Shown: piece by piece, positions 53,301-61,023 of the stretch | How positions within the stretch are numbered: position 1 is the first letter of the stretch | Layout: each line of letters opens with the position of its first letter | Origin: Ectothiorhodospiraceae bacterium BW-2 | Lineage (GTDB): Bacteria > Pseudomonadota > Gammaproteobacteria > Thiohalomonadales > Thiohalomonadaceae | Length of the DNA stretch: 64,000 nucleotides | Assembly: GCA_008375315.1 (NCBI GenBank) | Contig: CP032507.1 | Span: forward strand, 1,415,001-1,479,000 | Reading direction: 5' to 3' | Position numbers and translations under genes: made by a program | Notes under the pieces: generated by a model | Told to the model about the DNA's origin: nothing | Seen by the model: only the letters and a program-made list of their open reading frames with translations | The model's database searches: none

Positions 53301-55030
53301 GTACCGCCGGCGACGCTGATATCGCCTGTGGCAAAATTGGTACTAGCTTCGCTGAGGGTGAAGGTAAGGGTAGCGGTTTCACCGGCCATGAGAGAGGGTT
53401 TATCGCTGATTATTGATATTGTTGGTGGAGTAGTATCAATGGTAATGCTCAATGTTGCAGAATCAGGGCTGATGTTACCTGCCTGATCCGTAACAGTAGA
53501 TTTGAAGGTATGTGTTCCATTGCTAAGGGGTGAGCTGGTTATATCAACATAACCATTCGTAATATTTGTAGCGGTTAATATTGCTGTACCAACAAGCGTA
53601 GTACCGTCATAAAGTTTAACAATATCACCAACAACAGGTGCACTACTTCCAGTCCCCTGAAGTCTGATCCGAATGGTTGGCGTATTGTCGCTGGTTAAAT
53701 TATCGGTAGAGCTGGTACCTGTGTCGCTGCTCGCCAATAGATCAATAGTGGGTGCTGCTGGAGGGATTAAATCGGCAAAAGTCGCACTATCACTAAAATC
53801 GTGAATAATCGCCGGAGCGGTCGTAGAACTGGGAACACCAATTAACAGAATATTAAAAATTTCGCCAATGGATGCTGTAGTGCTGGTAGGAATCGTGATG
53901 GTCGTGCTGTTTGCGCCACTGGCTATAGAAGCGTAGCTGTCGATGTTTCCAGTGACTCCAGTATAGTCACTTCCTGCTGTTGCGGTACCATCCAAAGTCA
54001 TATAGTTAATTTGTATCGCACTGCCAGCTTCATTGGTCGTTCTGCTCAAATTGACGGTTTCATTAGCCAAACTATAGTAACCGATGATTTTCAGGGTAAA
54101 AGTAGCAGAGGAACCTGGTGTAACGGTCAAATCATCGACATCTGTATAAGAGGAGAGAGATGAGTTAATCATACTATCGTTACCAATGACAACCAATGGA
54201 ACATCGGTCGTACCAGATGGTAATATATCATTCGTAGTATTAGTAGTTTCGGTACCCGAGTTTCCGGAGGGCGGTTTAGTGGGTGTACCTATACAAGTCG
54301 AACTGCTCCAGTTTCCATCCGGCCAACAGCCGGTTCCATCAGGCACCTTTTGTACATTAAAGCTATTGGCACCATTAAATTCTGTGTCATAGGCAAAGGT
54401 ACAACCACCATTACCCACATAACCCTTACTAGATATGCCATTAAAATCATCCATATCATCGGTTAAATGATAATCGACAATATCGCCCTGTTTGTCGTAC
54501 AAAACAAGTTCCATTCCGTGAGATGTATTACCTTGATCCGCATTCACATCCAGATAGCACTTGGGGATTTGACCGCTATCTCCATAGAGCACAATCCATG
54601 CGTTGCCGGAGTTTTCTGCATTACTATACTTTAAAGCTGGTTCATAGATGATCTCAGGATTAGTTCCTGTCGCACCATTGCTGCCAGTGCCATAACCGAC
54701 TACCGGATTACCGGAATAACATCTTGGTTTGTCACTGTCATCTTCTACTTGCGGATATACCGCACAGACCGTCATTGTGTAATCCTGAAACTTTTGACTA
54801 GATACTATCGACATATCTAGTGCACGAAGCTCCACAAAGACATCATGTGTATAGCTATAATCGCAGGATTGATTGTGGTGATTAATTTCATTAATTACTA
54901 TTTTACCAATATCGGATGAACAGCCAGCAACAGCCTCTGTCGGCATCATTAAAAATATCGACACGAAAGCGGCTAACCCAAAGAGAAAGGAACTGAAAGT
55001 ATATTGGTTTGATGAACTCATTGGTTTCAT
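47360..55030 (-). CDS. Giant MshQ-like adhesin with Ig-like repeats and DUF6701 C terminus
   Basis: The start at 55030 (MKPMSSSNQYTFSS) follows an AAGG ribosome site and begins a good signal peptide ending EAVAG; an upstream ATG at 55096 adds 22 unlikely residues. The ~2,556-residue product contains, in order: a lamin-tail-like domain (IGKIVINEINHH), a Calx-beta-like domain, many Ig-like (Big) domains of about 98 residues, a beta-rich region with FHGAILSEGRSDIGD, and a ~800-residue DUF6701/MshQ C terminus ending GDDRFYYWREER. MshQ is the large protein of MSHA pilus loci, thought to act at the cell surface. Here it lies upstream of mshC, not at the operon end. Confidence 0.85.
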   Translation of the reverse strand: MKPMSSSNQYTFSSFLFGLAAFVSIFLMMPTEAVAGCSSDIGKIVINEINHHNQSCDYSYTHDVFVELRALDMSIVSSQKFQDYTMTVCAVYPQVEDDSDKPRCYSGNPVVGYGTGSNGATGTNPEIIYEPALKYSNAENSGNAWIVLYGDSGQIPKCYLDVNADQGNTSHGMELVLYDKQGDIVDYHLTDDMDDFNGISSKGYVGNGGCTFAYDTEFNGANSFNVQKVPDGTGCWPDGNWSSSTCIGTPTKPPSGNSGTETTNTTNDILPSGTTDVPLVVIGNDSMINSSLSSYTDVDDLTVTPGSSATFTLKIIGYYSLANETVNLSRTTNEAGSAIQINYMTLDGTATAGSDYTGVTGNIDSYASIASGANSTTITIPTSTTASIGEIFNILLIGVPSSTTAPAIIHDFSDSATFADLIPPAAPTIDLLASSDTGTSSTDNLTSDNTPTIRIRLQGTGSSAPVVGDIVKLYDGTTLVGTAILTATNITNGYVDITSSPLSNGTHTFKSTVTDQAGNISPDSATLSITIDTTPPTISIISDKPSLMAGETATLTFTLSEASTNFATGDISVAGGTLSNFSGSGTIYTATFTPTANSTANGEISVATNTFSDAAENTNTIGDSLSLTVDTARPTIAITSSDSSLQDGDTPTITFTLSEASTDFTADDITVTGGTLSGFNGSGTTYTATFTPTANSTANGEISVATNTFSDAAENTNTIGDSLSLTVDTARPTIAITSSDSSLQDGDTPTITFTLSEASTDFTADDITVTGGTLSGFNGSGTTYTAIFTPTANSTANGEISVATNTFSDAAENTNAIGDSLSLIVDTANPSITSVISSWGNSLSASEDDNNGTITINTNGVEDDQTVTVTLNGKTYIAIVTDNSATLTVSATDLQALTDGSNYDIVTNVSDAAGNPAPTNTTMFSVDVTSAIIDLSYSDNNTLNYSTLTNTPATATSLDNPNDQAIITESSDQISSISLTIDQTKITDNTNEKVLFGSDAAGVLNANMLSGDVSNLSITIDSVTVAIDIADDDSNTMTITKNGGGSFTVAEAQSVISAISYQNDTVTPTQGERTFEFRVIDSASNESGPALSTITIDTTPPTAPTVDKLYTNNLTPTITGTTGTGSGLNDGETMKVTINSKTYTVVPNADGSWSLNLATTNPDGEDTPAPALTSGVSYEVDAVVTDATGNLATDTTTNELTIDTTPPVIDLDPSTDSSDHSVLTNQPNNIISLDDSGDAATVIEVNGITVLTIITSGILDSGENLIFDNQTLTANGSSGVINATIGGIDVIITNNSAGQFEIRGRDSNGAPITLTATQIQTIIQAINYQHSGATITDGTRTIEFVATDLANNNSTPVNTTIKIDTIVAAPVITPQPLTTSNRTPSLTGTYDHNDVTELSISITDSSGTILGPFTLSSPELTVDGSGNWTLNLNGQTDLANGTYQVVATATDAAGNSATDSSSDELTVNVIDVPGSCEEYYQLSEYGVITEAGFINWSSEPRVATINGNNIALIPGNTPTPSGSVTTVDKIFPSFSPLEFPATGTTDLTINSAATVTSGSYRTITINTTELVTFDATGGDIVIATLTAGSNSNINLTSGNHFINDGSIGASSSITKSGSDTTSIYVNWFFQIGSDTKMNASGLLSDMTIYLYSNASFSFGAQTVSHSSADFVGAIYSPYDNTNVSLGAGTDFHGAILSEGRSDIGDEVDFTYSASMQAELLDALGCPVVNHIRIEHDGSGTPNDPETITVKLCGDDSCSPDNLLTYQNSLSVTLSATPSTGTVTWDDGGGAIFNLIDGSGSRAMTASEGMVIDLRVDSLTIGIGGQAQTLPTTQCYDTTAGAFDCYLEISAQGPHHYGISHAGNGVTCEAATVMITAYDYDASGELELYPVTTDTPITISATATDGTLDDNLPASVTMLAGSATVTVAVEQRQEATLDLDVTDGHAQEDSTKDPALIFSDTLIQFVTDKNSPPNTTIATQVGGLATTDNLYLRVVRSDASSGSAVCVSGLESGTHQIDLGYQCIEPATCPDTLSANQGELELTPTAPFDSGNSETIHANNSGSTAYVNNNIAFDFDSEGYAPFSFRYDNVGKIKLFVKNYDYLGTTINGSESNAFVVKPHSLSLSGSGTTPYKAGEGGGVTLTALLADGTAATQFGKESSPQLRFGYETNELEDGELTITVSSTTANPIDESQIATFNMGSGSYTEGALTANVNWNESGLFDLMATVPDYLGTGELVVESSLQFIPYAFKLAILGHGALENTHTTSSSPFTYVGETFGFESLPQFTITATALGETTTTNYAGSWDDKIGGSAPIALAVLTGTDNGHTWTLESAEYQPGPFSAGISTATLLSAEVEYTPLVSPVVPFVANIDPAWSFTVTDKSYSTITATQTLTFDNLIGNNLRYGRATLSDTYGNETETQSMLFNVEYFDNDGNWIVNEDDTTTTITVNGGISCSVADKDSDSTPDFTCSVDGAVSDLKILDPEESIPAEAGVTPQEVITLDPKDAGIVGEATLSLTGPDYLRFDWDNDGNLIYDSATATFGIYRGDDRFYYWREER
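52553..53434 (-). repeat. Three tandem 294-bp Ig-domain repeats inside the MshQ-like gene
   Basis: Three units of 294 bases (98 codons) encode TARPTIAITSSDSSLQDGD to TIGDSLSLTVD. The first two downstream-most units are nearly base-identical (for example 52698-52850 and 52992-53144), the third more diverged. Boundaries are approximate. DNA-level identity points to recent duplication or homogenisation. Confidence 0.85.
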
Positions 55031-55203
55031 TATCTGGTACCTTGGTGGATTAATAGCATTATTTTCGTGATGACAGGCTAACGCCATAGTAAACACCTTG
55101 TGAAAGAGAGTAATGTATAATTAGGGTCAGAGTAACATTAAACACATCAGACAGTTTCATAATTTCATAACCCCCCCACACAACCTATTTCTATCTTTTA
55201 CTA

Positions 55204-55560
55204 TCACAACAACCTAACCGCCGCCACGACTACCCCACCCGCAAACGCAATAAAACTGCTCAACCACATAAACTGGCGATCATGACGACAACTTAGCTCT
55301 CTCATTTCGTTTTTAAAGCCATTACACTGCTCTTCAAACCGTTTATCCACCTGCTCAAAACGCCTCTCCATTTGAGCAAAACCCTGCTGCATCAACTCCC
55401 GCTGATGCTTTAGCTCCTCTTCAACCCGTATCGTACGCTCTCTCAGCTCCAATTCATAGCGCAAATTAGCACTGGCACTTAGATCACTATTTGGCTGCGC
55501 CAGCGCCTGCTGAATCATCTGCCCTATCTCTGCTCTATCTTCTGCCACCAGTGCCATCAC
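55204..55560 (-). CDS. Coiled-coil protein with C-terminal membrane helix
   Basis: The 118-residue product has a charged helical region (about 30-90: RERTIRVEEELKHQRELMQQ, MERRFEQVDKRFEEQ) with coiled-coil spacing and one helix at the C terminus (LSSFIAFAGGVVVAAVRLL). Similar small tail-anchored coiled coils are common near Rpn genes in sulfur bacteria, but no function is known. GTG/ATG starts at the N terminus are ambiguous (MMALVAEDR). Confidence 0.65.
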   Translation of the reverse strand: MMALVAEDRAEIGQMIQQALAQPNSDLSASANLRYELELRERTIRVEEELKHQRELMQQGFAQMERRFEQVDKRFEEQCNGFKNEMRELSCRHDRQFMWLSSFIAFAGGVVVAAVRLL

Positions 55561-55658
55561 TATTCTCCCGAAACAGACCGGTTATCGCTACAATAACTGT
55601 TGCTTAAGCCAATAAATAACTGGAAGCAGAATAATGGAGCTAGTTAACCACATACTCT

Positions 55659-56468
55659 TTAATGCTCACCAGAATGGTTGTCAGGTGAAGTCAATAGTAC
55701 AGCCAAAGTCTGCTGTAATTTTTGTAACTCCTCTTTTGAGAGTCCTTTAATCCGCTCCTCCGCCGCCAAACCTTGTAACCGCTCCTCTGCGCTGAGTGAG
55801 GCCAAAATTTTCGGGATCTCTTCCCGGTTAAAATCTTCCAGCGTAAAGCTCATGCTCGGGTTCTCCTGAATATAGTAGTGCAGTAGTTGATAGACGATAG
55901 TACTGATTTTGCTGTCACTCAATCTACACTGCCTGTAACCGTAACGCACCCTCTCCGCACGATTACTAAAAAGGTGCCAAAAAGCGTTGTGTGGCTGTTC
56001 GGCAATCTCTGTGGTCACAATAATACGAATAGGATTGCTACTCCAATACAGATTATAGACCCCTGGTTGCGCTGTTGCCGATATTTGTCCGCCAAGTTGT
56101 TTTGTCAATTGCTGTGGATAGCGGGTATTCACTGCATAGAGTTGAAAATCGCTCTCCGGTAACAATGTATTGCCACTCATCTGTTTGCGATAGCTGACAT
56201 AGTGCCCAATCAGCTCCTACAGCGTCCAGAGGGTTAGCGGTTCCCGGTGCGATTTGTAGCTGAGTAGTGAATAGCTATGGTTAAGGCTCAAACCATCTGG
56301 CAGTTTGCTCTCGTGAGGGGATAGTGGCGAGCGGTGGATGATTAACACATCCAAAAATTGTTGCTGCAGCGACATATCAGGCTCAAGCTGCACTTCACAA
56401 TCCAGCCGCAGCTGGCGCTGCAACAGATCACTTAACAACAAGCCAAAAATCCGATGCCAGGGCTGCAT
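55659..56468 (-). pseudogene. Rpn/DUF4351-like gene with in-frame TAG
   Basis: The two open frames 56217-56468 and 55659-56180 are in the same phase, separated by TAG at 56217-56219 and 12 sense codons. Joined, it reads SHREPLTLWTL, stop, ELIGHYVSYRKQMSGN, the usual continuous sequence of this family, where Lys (AAG) is expected. N terminus: LRLDCEVQLEPD and LDVLIIHR (PD-(D/E)XK-like). The C terminus carries short repeats AEERLQGLAAEERIKGLSKE. Probably inactive unless the stop is suppressed. Confidence 0.75.
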
Positions 56469-56490
56469 GGTCTTTACCGCTCTAAAACAA

Positions 56491-56727
56491 CTATTCTAGC
56501 TCTATAGCAACTGTTGCTTCATCGATTGCTAGGTTATTGCTCATTTGCCACAACGCAACCGGTGCAATGGAGCGTGGTGTAAGGATAGCCAGATCCCAAT
56601 CACTGTCGCTACGCGCACTGCCATCAGCACGACTACCAAACAGATAAATTGCCTGTCATTGTGGGACTATAGATTGCAGCCGACTAGAAATCTGTTGTAG
56701 TTGAGCCATTGTGACTTCGCAGATCAT
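56491..56727 (-). pseudogene. Minimal nucleotidyltransferase (MNT), copy with early TGA
   Basis: Consensus with the copy at 57967-58260 gives MICEVTMAQLQQISSRLQSI, then FGSRADGSARSDSDWDLAIL, the G-S-x10-D-x-D metal site of MNT enzymes. Here codon 24 is TGA (56656-56658), where the other copy has TTA (Leu). The sequence runs past the W-stop position of the other copy (ALWQMSNNLAIDEA) and ends at TAG 56491, so it is also 3' truncated. Confidence 0.78.
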
Positions 56728-57332
56728 TTTTTATTTACCACGATTGAATTAGGTGCGTCACTCACCACAAACCCCGCAACCTCAATAGCAGACTCCGGCA
56801 GCGCAACCGGCGCAATCTGACCCGCAGCATATCGTTCTATCTGTCGGTAACTTTTCAGCGCGCTATCGACTTCACGGTAACACTCTAACTGCGCCGCCTC
56901 CAGATTGACAATCCACACCTCACTCACCCCATGTTGGGCATAGAGCGGCAGTTTCACTTCGCGGTCATAGCGCAGGGTTGAGTCGGCGACCTCGATTAAT
57001 AATAGAACATCGGCAGCCGTGGGGTGAGCATGGCTATAAAAATCGTCGCGATAGCGCAGCAGCATTAGATCGGGTTCCGGTTCCGAGTGGGCGCCCAGAG
57101 ACAAGGGATTTTGTACCGTGACGACACCTTGCAGCACAACAGACTGAAAAAAATGGCGCGCCAAGCGATTCACCACGCCAGCATGAGAGCTACCAATCGG
57201 TGCCATATCAAAAATCTCTCCCTCAATCAGTTCAACCCGATCCTCACGGCGCAAGATTCCGGCTGCGGCCATCTGGTAGTAATCCACCACACTCAGGCGG
57301 TGATGGGTCGGTTGTTGCTGGATCATATTCAT
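56724..57332 (-). CDS. Uma2-family endonuclease-like protein
   Basis: The ATG at 57332 (MNMIQQQPTHHRLSVVDYYQ) lies 4 bases after the previous Uma2 stop and gives a normal N terminus. Motifs: ELIEGEIFDMAPIGSSHAG, EPEPDLMLLRYRDD and LLIEVADSTLRYDREVKLPL. The C terminus is shifted by one extra base compared with the other copies: IEVAGF plus 14 residues instead of IEVAGLW. The stop overlaps the MNT start (ATGA). It is the source or sibling of the truncated copy at 26468-26995. Confidence 0.82.
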   Translation of the reverse strand: MNMIQQQPTHHRLSVVDYYQMAAAGILRREDRVELIEGEIFDMAPIGSSHAGVVNRLARHFFQSVVLQGVVTVQNPLSLGAHSEPEPDLMLLRYRDDFYSHAHPTAADVLLLIEVADSTLRYDREVKLPLYAQHGVSEVWIVNLEAAQLECYREVDSALKSYRQIERYAAGQIAPVALPESAIEVAGFVVSDAPNSIVVNKK

Positions 57333-57336
57333 CGCA

Positions 57337-57879
57337 CTACTGCCAAACGCTACTAAAATCGAATGTAAACGCACACTTTGAGAGTTCAATCGGCTGGCTC
57401 TCCGCGTAAAAATCGCCAATCTTACGATACTCGCCGTCAATTAAGCGGTAGAGCTTGGTTCGTTTTGCTTCTGGAGCAACAATCGCGTAATAGCTTACCC
57501 CTTCGCGTTCATAGAGCTGCAATTTGGTTGACTCATCACGGTTAGCGGTTGTTTTAGAGAGAATTTCGACAATTAACTCCGGTGCGCGGGTAATGCGCTC
57601 TCCCTCTGGCGTATGGCAGATCACAATCAGGTCGGGGCGCACCACGGTATCCTCGCTAAATTCGACATCGATCTCATAGAGCACCTGACAGTGTGGGCAA
57701 CTATCCAACAGTCGCCGTAGCTGAAACGCGATATTCATCGCCACGCGCTGATGCCGGAATCCCGGCGAAGGTGCCATCGCCAGCGGAATGCCGTCAATTA
57801 GCTCCCAATCGCCCTGCCAGTGGCGATAATCTTCCAACCGGTAGCGCTCCACAATCAGCTCTAGTGCTAATCCTCTCAT
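57337..57879 (-). CDS. Uma2-family endonuclease-like protein (second subfamily)
   Basis: The 180-residue product begins MRGLALELIVERYRLEDYRH. Motifs: WELIDGIPLAMAPSPGFRHQ, VVRPDLIVICHTPEGERITR and PELIVEILSKTTANRDESTK, with Asp, Glu and Lys spaced as in PD-(D/E)XK enzymes, then YAIVAPEAKRTKLYRL. Complete gene. A fragment of a near-identical sequence is fused to an intron RT at 26239. Confidence 0.85.
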   Translation of the reverse strand: MRGLALELIVERYRLEDYRHWQGDWELIDGIPLAMAPSPGFRHQRVAMNIAFQLRRLLDSCPHCQVLYEIDVEFSEDTVVRPDLIVICHTPEGERITRAPELIVEILSKTTANRDESTKLQLYEREGVSYYAIVAPEAKRTKLYRLIDGEYRKIGDFYAESQPIELSKCAFTFDFSSVWQ

Positions 57880-57966
57880 TTCGATCCCGCTGGTTTCCCA
57901 TCATTTATGCCACTTGTTCCGTTTGTCCACAGATTCATAATAGGACTCCGCGCAATTTTCTTTGTG

Positions 57967-58260
57967 CTAGATGCGTTTGCCATGCCAAATTATCTCAAAT
58001 TGCAATATAGTTGATGCTTGATTAAGGTGAATCAGGTCAACATCACCGTCCAAATCGATTGCTAGGTTATTGCTCATTTACCACAACGCAACCGGTGCAA
58101 TGGAGCGTGGTGTAAGGATAGCCAGATCCCAATCACTGTCGCTACGCGCACTGCCATCAGCACGACTACCAAACAGATAAATTGCCTGTAATTGTGGGAC
58201 TATAGATTGCAGCCGACTAGAAATCTGTTGTAGTTGAGCCATTGTGACTTCGCAGATCAT
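57967..58260 (-). pseudogene. Minimal nucleotidyltransferase (MNT), copy with internal TAA
   Basis: ATG at 58260. The frame is intact through FGSRADGSARSDSDWDLAIL to APVALW, then TAA at 58078-58080 where the other copy has CAA (Gln). Beyond it the same frame continues MSNNLAIDLDGDVDLIHLNQ, ASTILQFEIIWHGKRI to TAG at 57967, a recognisable MNT C terminus. So a single nonsense change breaks an otherwise near-complete gene. The stretch 57880-57966 shows only further decayed sequence. Confidence 0.78.
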
Positions 58261-58294
58261 TTTTTATTTACCACGATTGAACTAGGTGCGTCAC

Positions 58295-58864
58295 TCACCA
58301 CAACCCCGCAACCTCAATAGCAGACTCCGGCAGCGCAACCGGCGCAATCTGACCCGCAGCATATCGTTCTATCTGTCGGTAACTTTTCAGCGTGCTATCG
58401 ACTTCACGGTAACACTCTAACTGCGCCGCCTCCAGATTGATAATCCACACCTCACTTACCCCATGTTGGGCATAGAGCGGCAGCTTCACTTCGCGCTCAT
58501 AGCGCAGGGTTGAGTCGGCGACCTCGATTAATAACAGCACATCGGCAGCCGTGGGGTGAGCGTGGCTATAAAAATCGTCGCGATAGCGCAGTAGCATTAG
58601 ATCGGGTTCCGGTTCCGAGTGGGCGTCCAGACGCAGCGGGTCTTGCACGGTCACGATATACCGGTTAGCCGCCACTCCTGAAAATAGGTAGTTCAACCGC
58701 TTCACCATGCCTGCATGAGAGCTACCAATCGGTGCCATCTCGAAAATCTCCCCCTCAAGCAACTCAACTCTCTCATTAGGTTGCAAGATACCATTTATCG
58801 CCATTTGATAGTAGTCACCCACACTCAATAGATGCCGAGTAGGGCTTATGACAGCTCTCTCCAT
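58295..58864 (-). CDS. Uma2-family endonuclease-like protein
   Basis: The 189-residue product begins MERAVISPTRHLLSVGDYYQ. It is the same subfamily as 56724-57332 and nearly identical from EPEPDLMLLRYRDD on; the central region (KRLNYLFSGVAANRYIVTVQ) is more diverged, suggesting gene conversion of the 3' half. C terminus IEVAGLW. It lies 34 bases upstream of an MNT copy, the same order as at 56.7 kb. Confidence 0.85.
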   Translation of the reverse strand: MERAVISPTRHLLSVGDYYQMAINGILQPNERVELLEGEIFEMAPIGSSHAGMVKRLNYLFSGVAANRYIVTVQDPLRLDAHSEPEPDLMLLRYRDDFYSHAHPTAADVLLLIEVADSTLRYEREVKLPLYAQHGVSEVWIINLEAAQLECYREVDSTLKSYRQIERYAAGQIAPVALPESAIEVAGLW

Positions 58865-58883
58865 CTTCTCGCTCCTTTACAAT

Positions 58884-59003
58884 TTAACTGTAACTGTCGG
58901 TTAATTTTCGGGTTTTTTCGATAGACTCATGTACCATCTGGTTACGCAGTTGTCGCACCGTTAGCCACTCATCAGCCAATTGCAGCAAACCTAACACCGC
59001 CAT
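58884..59003 (-). pseudogene. HEPN-domain fragment
   Basis: A 39-residue frame, MAVLGLLQLADEWLTVRQLR then NQMVHESIEKTRKL, matches the part of MNT-partner HEPN proteins that carries the R-N-x3-H motif. Upstream the frame extends as DSVAAFRKL before meeting a stop near 59021. Complete HEPN partners are ~130 residues. It probably once paired with the MNT genes nearby. Confidence 0.6.
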
Positions 59004-59020
59004 AAGCTTGCGAAAAGCGG

Positions 59021-60439
59021 CTACCGAATCACCGCCCGAGCACTCTCCTTCAACTCGACACTGCGCTGAATCGCCCCAATCGGATCGAGATAGAGGGTTG
59101 AGTGCTGCTCACTGCCATTAAGCTCTAGGGTGAAGGTGCGGGCGATATAGTCGGGGTGGAGCCCCTTGACCAAAAAACTCTTCTCCCCCGGTAATAGAGC
59201 CATTCTAAGAGGTGGCGTAAAGGCAACATCACTACTAACTACCTGATTTTGAATTGATCCAATTAAGCTATCTACCTGAATTTGTAATGATTGTCGAATA
59301 CGCACATCCTGAAAACCGAGCATAAATATCTCCTGTAGCTGCTCATTACTTAATAGATAGGGCTCAACCCCTTTAAATAGCAGCTCCGGACTCTCTAAAG
59401 GGTACTCACTTAAACTGTTACGCACCTCAAAGGTAAGCAGTTGATAGTTCGGGTTAAACTCTGCCACCTTATTTGGCAACTCACTCCAATCGGCAAAGAA
59501 AGTGACCATACTCTCCCCCTCTTCGACGGCTGGATTGTGGTTAGCGAGCAGATTGTCGATAAACTGCTGCGTGTGTTGCCCCACTAGCGCCGCCGTGCGT
59601 AGATAGCTCCCTTGATCGAGTGGCAGGTTATCGGTTACCCGACAGAAATCGTTGGCCATCGCCGGTGGGGGTTCCACATTAATCGCCGCCACAGCGCCGG
59701 GGTAGCGGGGAGTGACCGTCACCGGATAGATCTTGATGACAGCGAGATAGCGATTACCCTGATCGCGTGGAAAGGCCTGCTGGACAGTGGGCTTTTTGAC
59801 CATGGAGGCGGGGGTCGGTGGCGTTAAGATCGCCTCATAGGGATCGACCTTATAGAGCCCCGAAATATGCTGTCCTAGTGCAGAGCCGCCGGCATGGCGG
59901 GGGTTATGATCAATGACTGCCGGATCAAACGGCTCTTCGCGCTCGTAATAGTTAATGCCGCGCACCTCAAACTCCCCCAGCGAATTACACTGCCAGTAGT
60001 GTTCGTTTAACTGCGGATTAAAGACCCAAGTGCGGCCAATATGGCGCGTAACCACCGCCTGAATGCCGCTTTCGCGCATCACCGCCCCAAAGCTGATACC
60101 GTCACGATTGTCGACAAATGCCTGTTCGACAACAGCCTCGGTACGACGCCCCTGTGGTAGATGGACTTGCCACTGCTGACTTAGCCTATTTTGCTCAATC
60201 GCTGTCACCGGAGCTGCCCCCCCTTGTGCAACCGCTAGCTGAGGCCCTAGCTGCGGCTGCGGTGTGCCGGTCTGGGTGATCGCCACCACAGGAGCCGACG
60301 CGGGCGGCGGCACGACCGCTGCCTGCTCCCCCATCCCTGGGGCGGGGGAGTGAGTCATCATCGTCAAACAGCCGCTATTTAGTAGCACTATAGAGAGCAT
60401 ACCCATTAATTTACAGGAGGTTGCGTTAGGGTGGTTCAT
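59021..60439 (-). CDS. Lipoprotein of unknown function
   Basis: The 472-residue product has a lipoprotein signal with LLNSGC (lipid Cys24). A Pro/Ala/Gln-rich linker (~30-85) leads to a mixed alpha/beta region with GRTWVFNPQLNEHYWQC, YLAVIKIYPVTVTPRYPG and a C-terminal beta domain (LKGLHPDYIARTFTLEL-like, residues ~425-460). No family was recognised. It is last in a run with two other exported proteins (60464 and 61024), probably one operon for a surface structure. Confidence 0.65.
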   Translation of the reverse strand: MNHPNATSCKLMGMLSIVLLNSGCLTMMTHSPAPGMGEQAAVVPPPASAPVVAITQTGTPQPQLGPQLAVAQGGAAPVTAIEQNRLSQQWQVHLPQGRRTEAVVEQAFVDNRDGISFGAVMRESGIQAVVTRHIGRTWVFNPQLNEHYWQCNSLGEFEVRGINYYEREEPFDPAVIDHNPRHAGGSALGQHISGLYKVDPYEAILTPPTPASMVKKPTVQQAFPRDQGNRYLAVIKIYPVTVTPRYPGAVAAINVEPPPAMANDFCRVTDNLPLDQGSYLRTAALVGQHTQQFIDNLLANHNPAVEEGESMVTFFADWSELPNKVAEFNPNYQLLTFEVRNSLSEYPLESPELLFKGVEPYLLSNEQLQEIFMLGFQDVRIRQSLQIQVDSLIGSIQNQVVSSDVAFTPPLRMALLPGEKSFLVKGLHPDYIARTFTLELNGSEQHSTLYLDPIGAIQRSVELKESARAVIR

Positions 60440-60463
60440 CGTTCTGACCTCAAATTGACACAG

Positions 60464-61009
60464 TTAGCAGCAGCCACTTTTCCACTGATATTGGCCGGTT
60501 GCTGGACGACAGTGACTCTGTGGCCCGCAGCCATCGGCAGCCGGACTAGTCACCGCTGGCGTTGGCATTGGCGTGGTTGTCACTCTCGGTGCACAGGGCG
60601 GCGCACTACAGTTAACCCCCTGCACGGCGGTGACGGGGGCGCAGGCGGTCACTGAGCGATAGCTAGGGATAGTGCTAACGCTGTTATAACAGCCGTGGGT
60701 CGAGTAGCTACCACTGCCGCTTTGGCAGCGATTATTCGCCGGTCCCTTGTAGCTAACTAGCGGCTGCGAGGGCTGCCCTGGTAGGCCACACCCCGTCGCC
60801 TGACGCAATTGCCCTACCGGAGTCACTAGTGAGCTAACCGGTACTGAGGCTGTGGCCGCCGGCACCGCCAGCGTCGGGGTGGCAATTGTCGCAATCGTAC
60901 CATCGGGAAACGGCTGCTTCTGTGGGACCAGACAGCCGCTGACGCTAAGCGCGGCGACAACGACTGTTAGCGGTAGTGCGGCACTAAAAGGGGGATAACT
61001 AGACATCAT
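60464..61009 (-). CDS. Cys-rich small lipoprotein, unknown function
   Basis: The 181-residue product has the lipobox SVSGC (Cys26) after an N-terminal hydrophobic helix. The mature part is low-complexity with many paired cysteines: TGCGLPGQPSQPL, NNRCQSGSGSYSTHGCYN, VTACAPVTAVQGVNCSAPPC and CGPQSHC, ending GCC. Disulfides are likely. It lies between two other exported proteins in the same direction, with 24 and 14 base spacings. Confidence 0.6.
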   Translation of the reverse strand: MMSSYPPFSAALPLTVVVAALSVSGCLVPQKQPFPDGTIATIATPTLAVPAATASVPVSSLVTPVGQLRQATGCGLPGQPSQPLVSYKGPANNRCQSGSGSYSTHGCYNSVSTIPSYRSVTACAPVTAVQGVNCSAPPCAPRVTTTPMPTPAVTSPAADGCGPQSHCRPATGQYQWKSGCC

Positions 61010-61023
61010 TTAACTCCGATAAC

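Noticed and set aside
52553-53434. Regular repeats considered as CRISPR
   Set aside because: Period 294 bp, no unique spacers, and the repeats encode protein domains in frame. No CRISPR array or cas gene was seen in the window.
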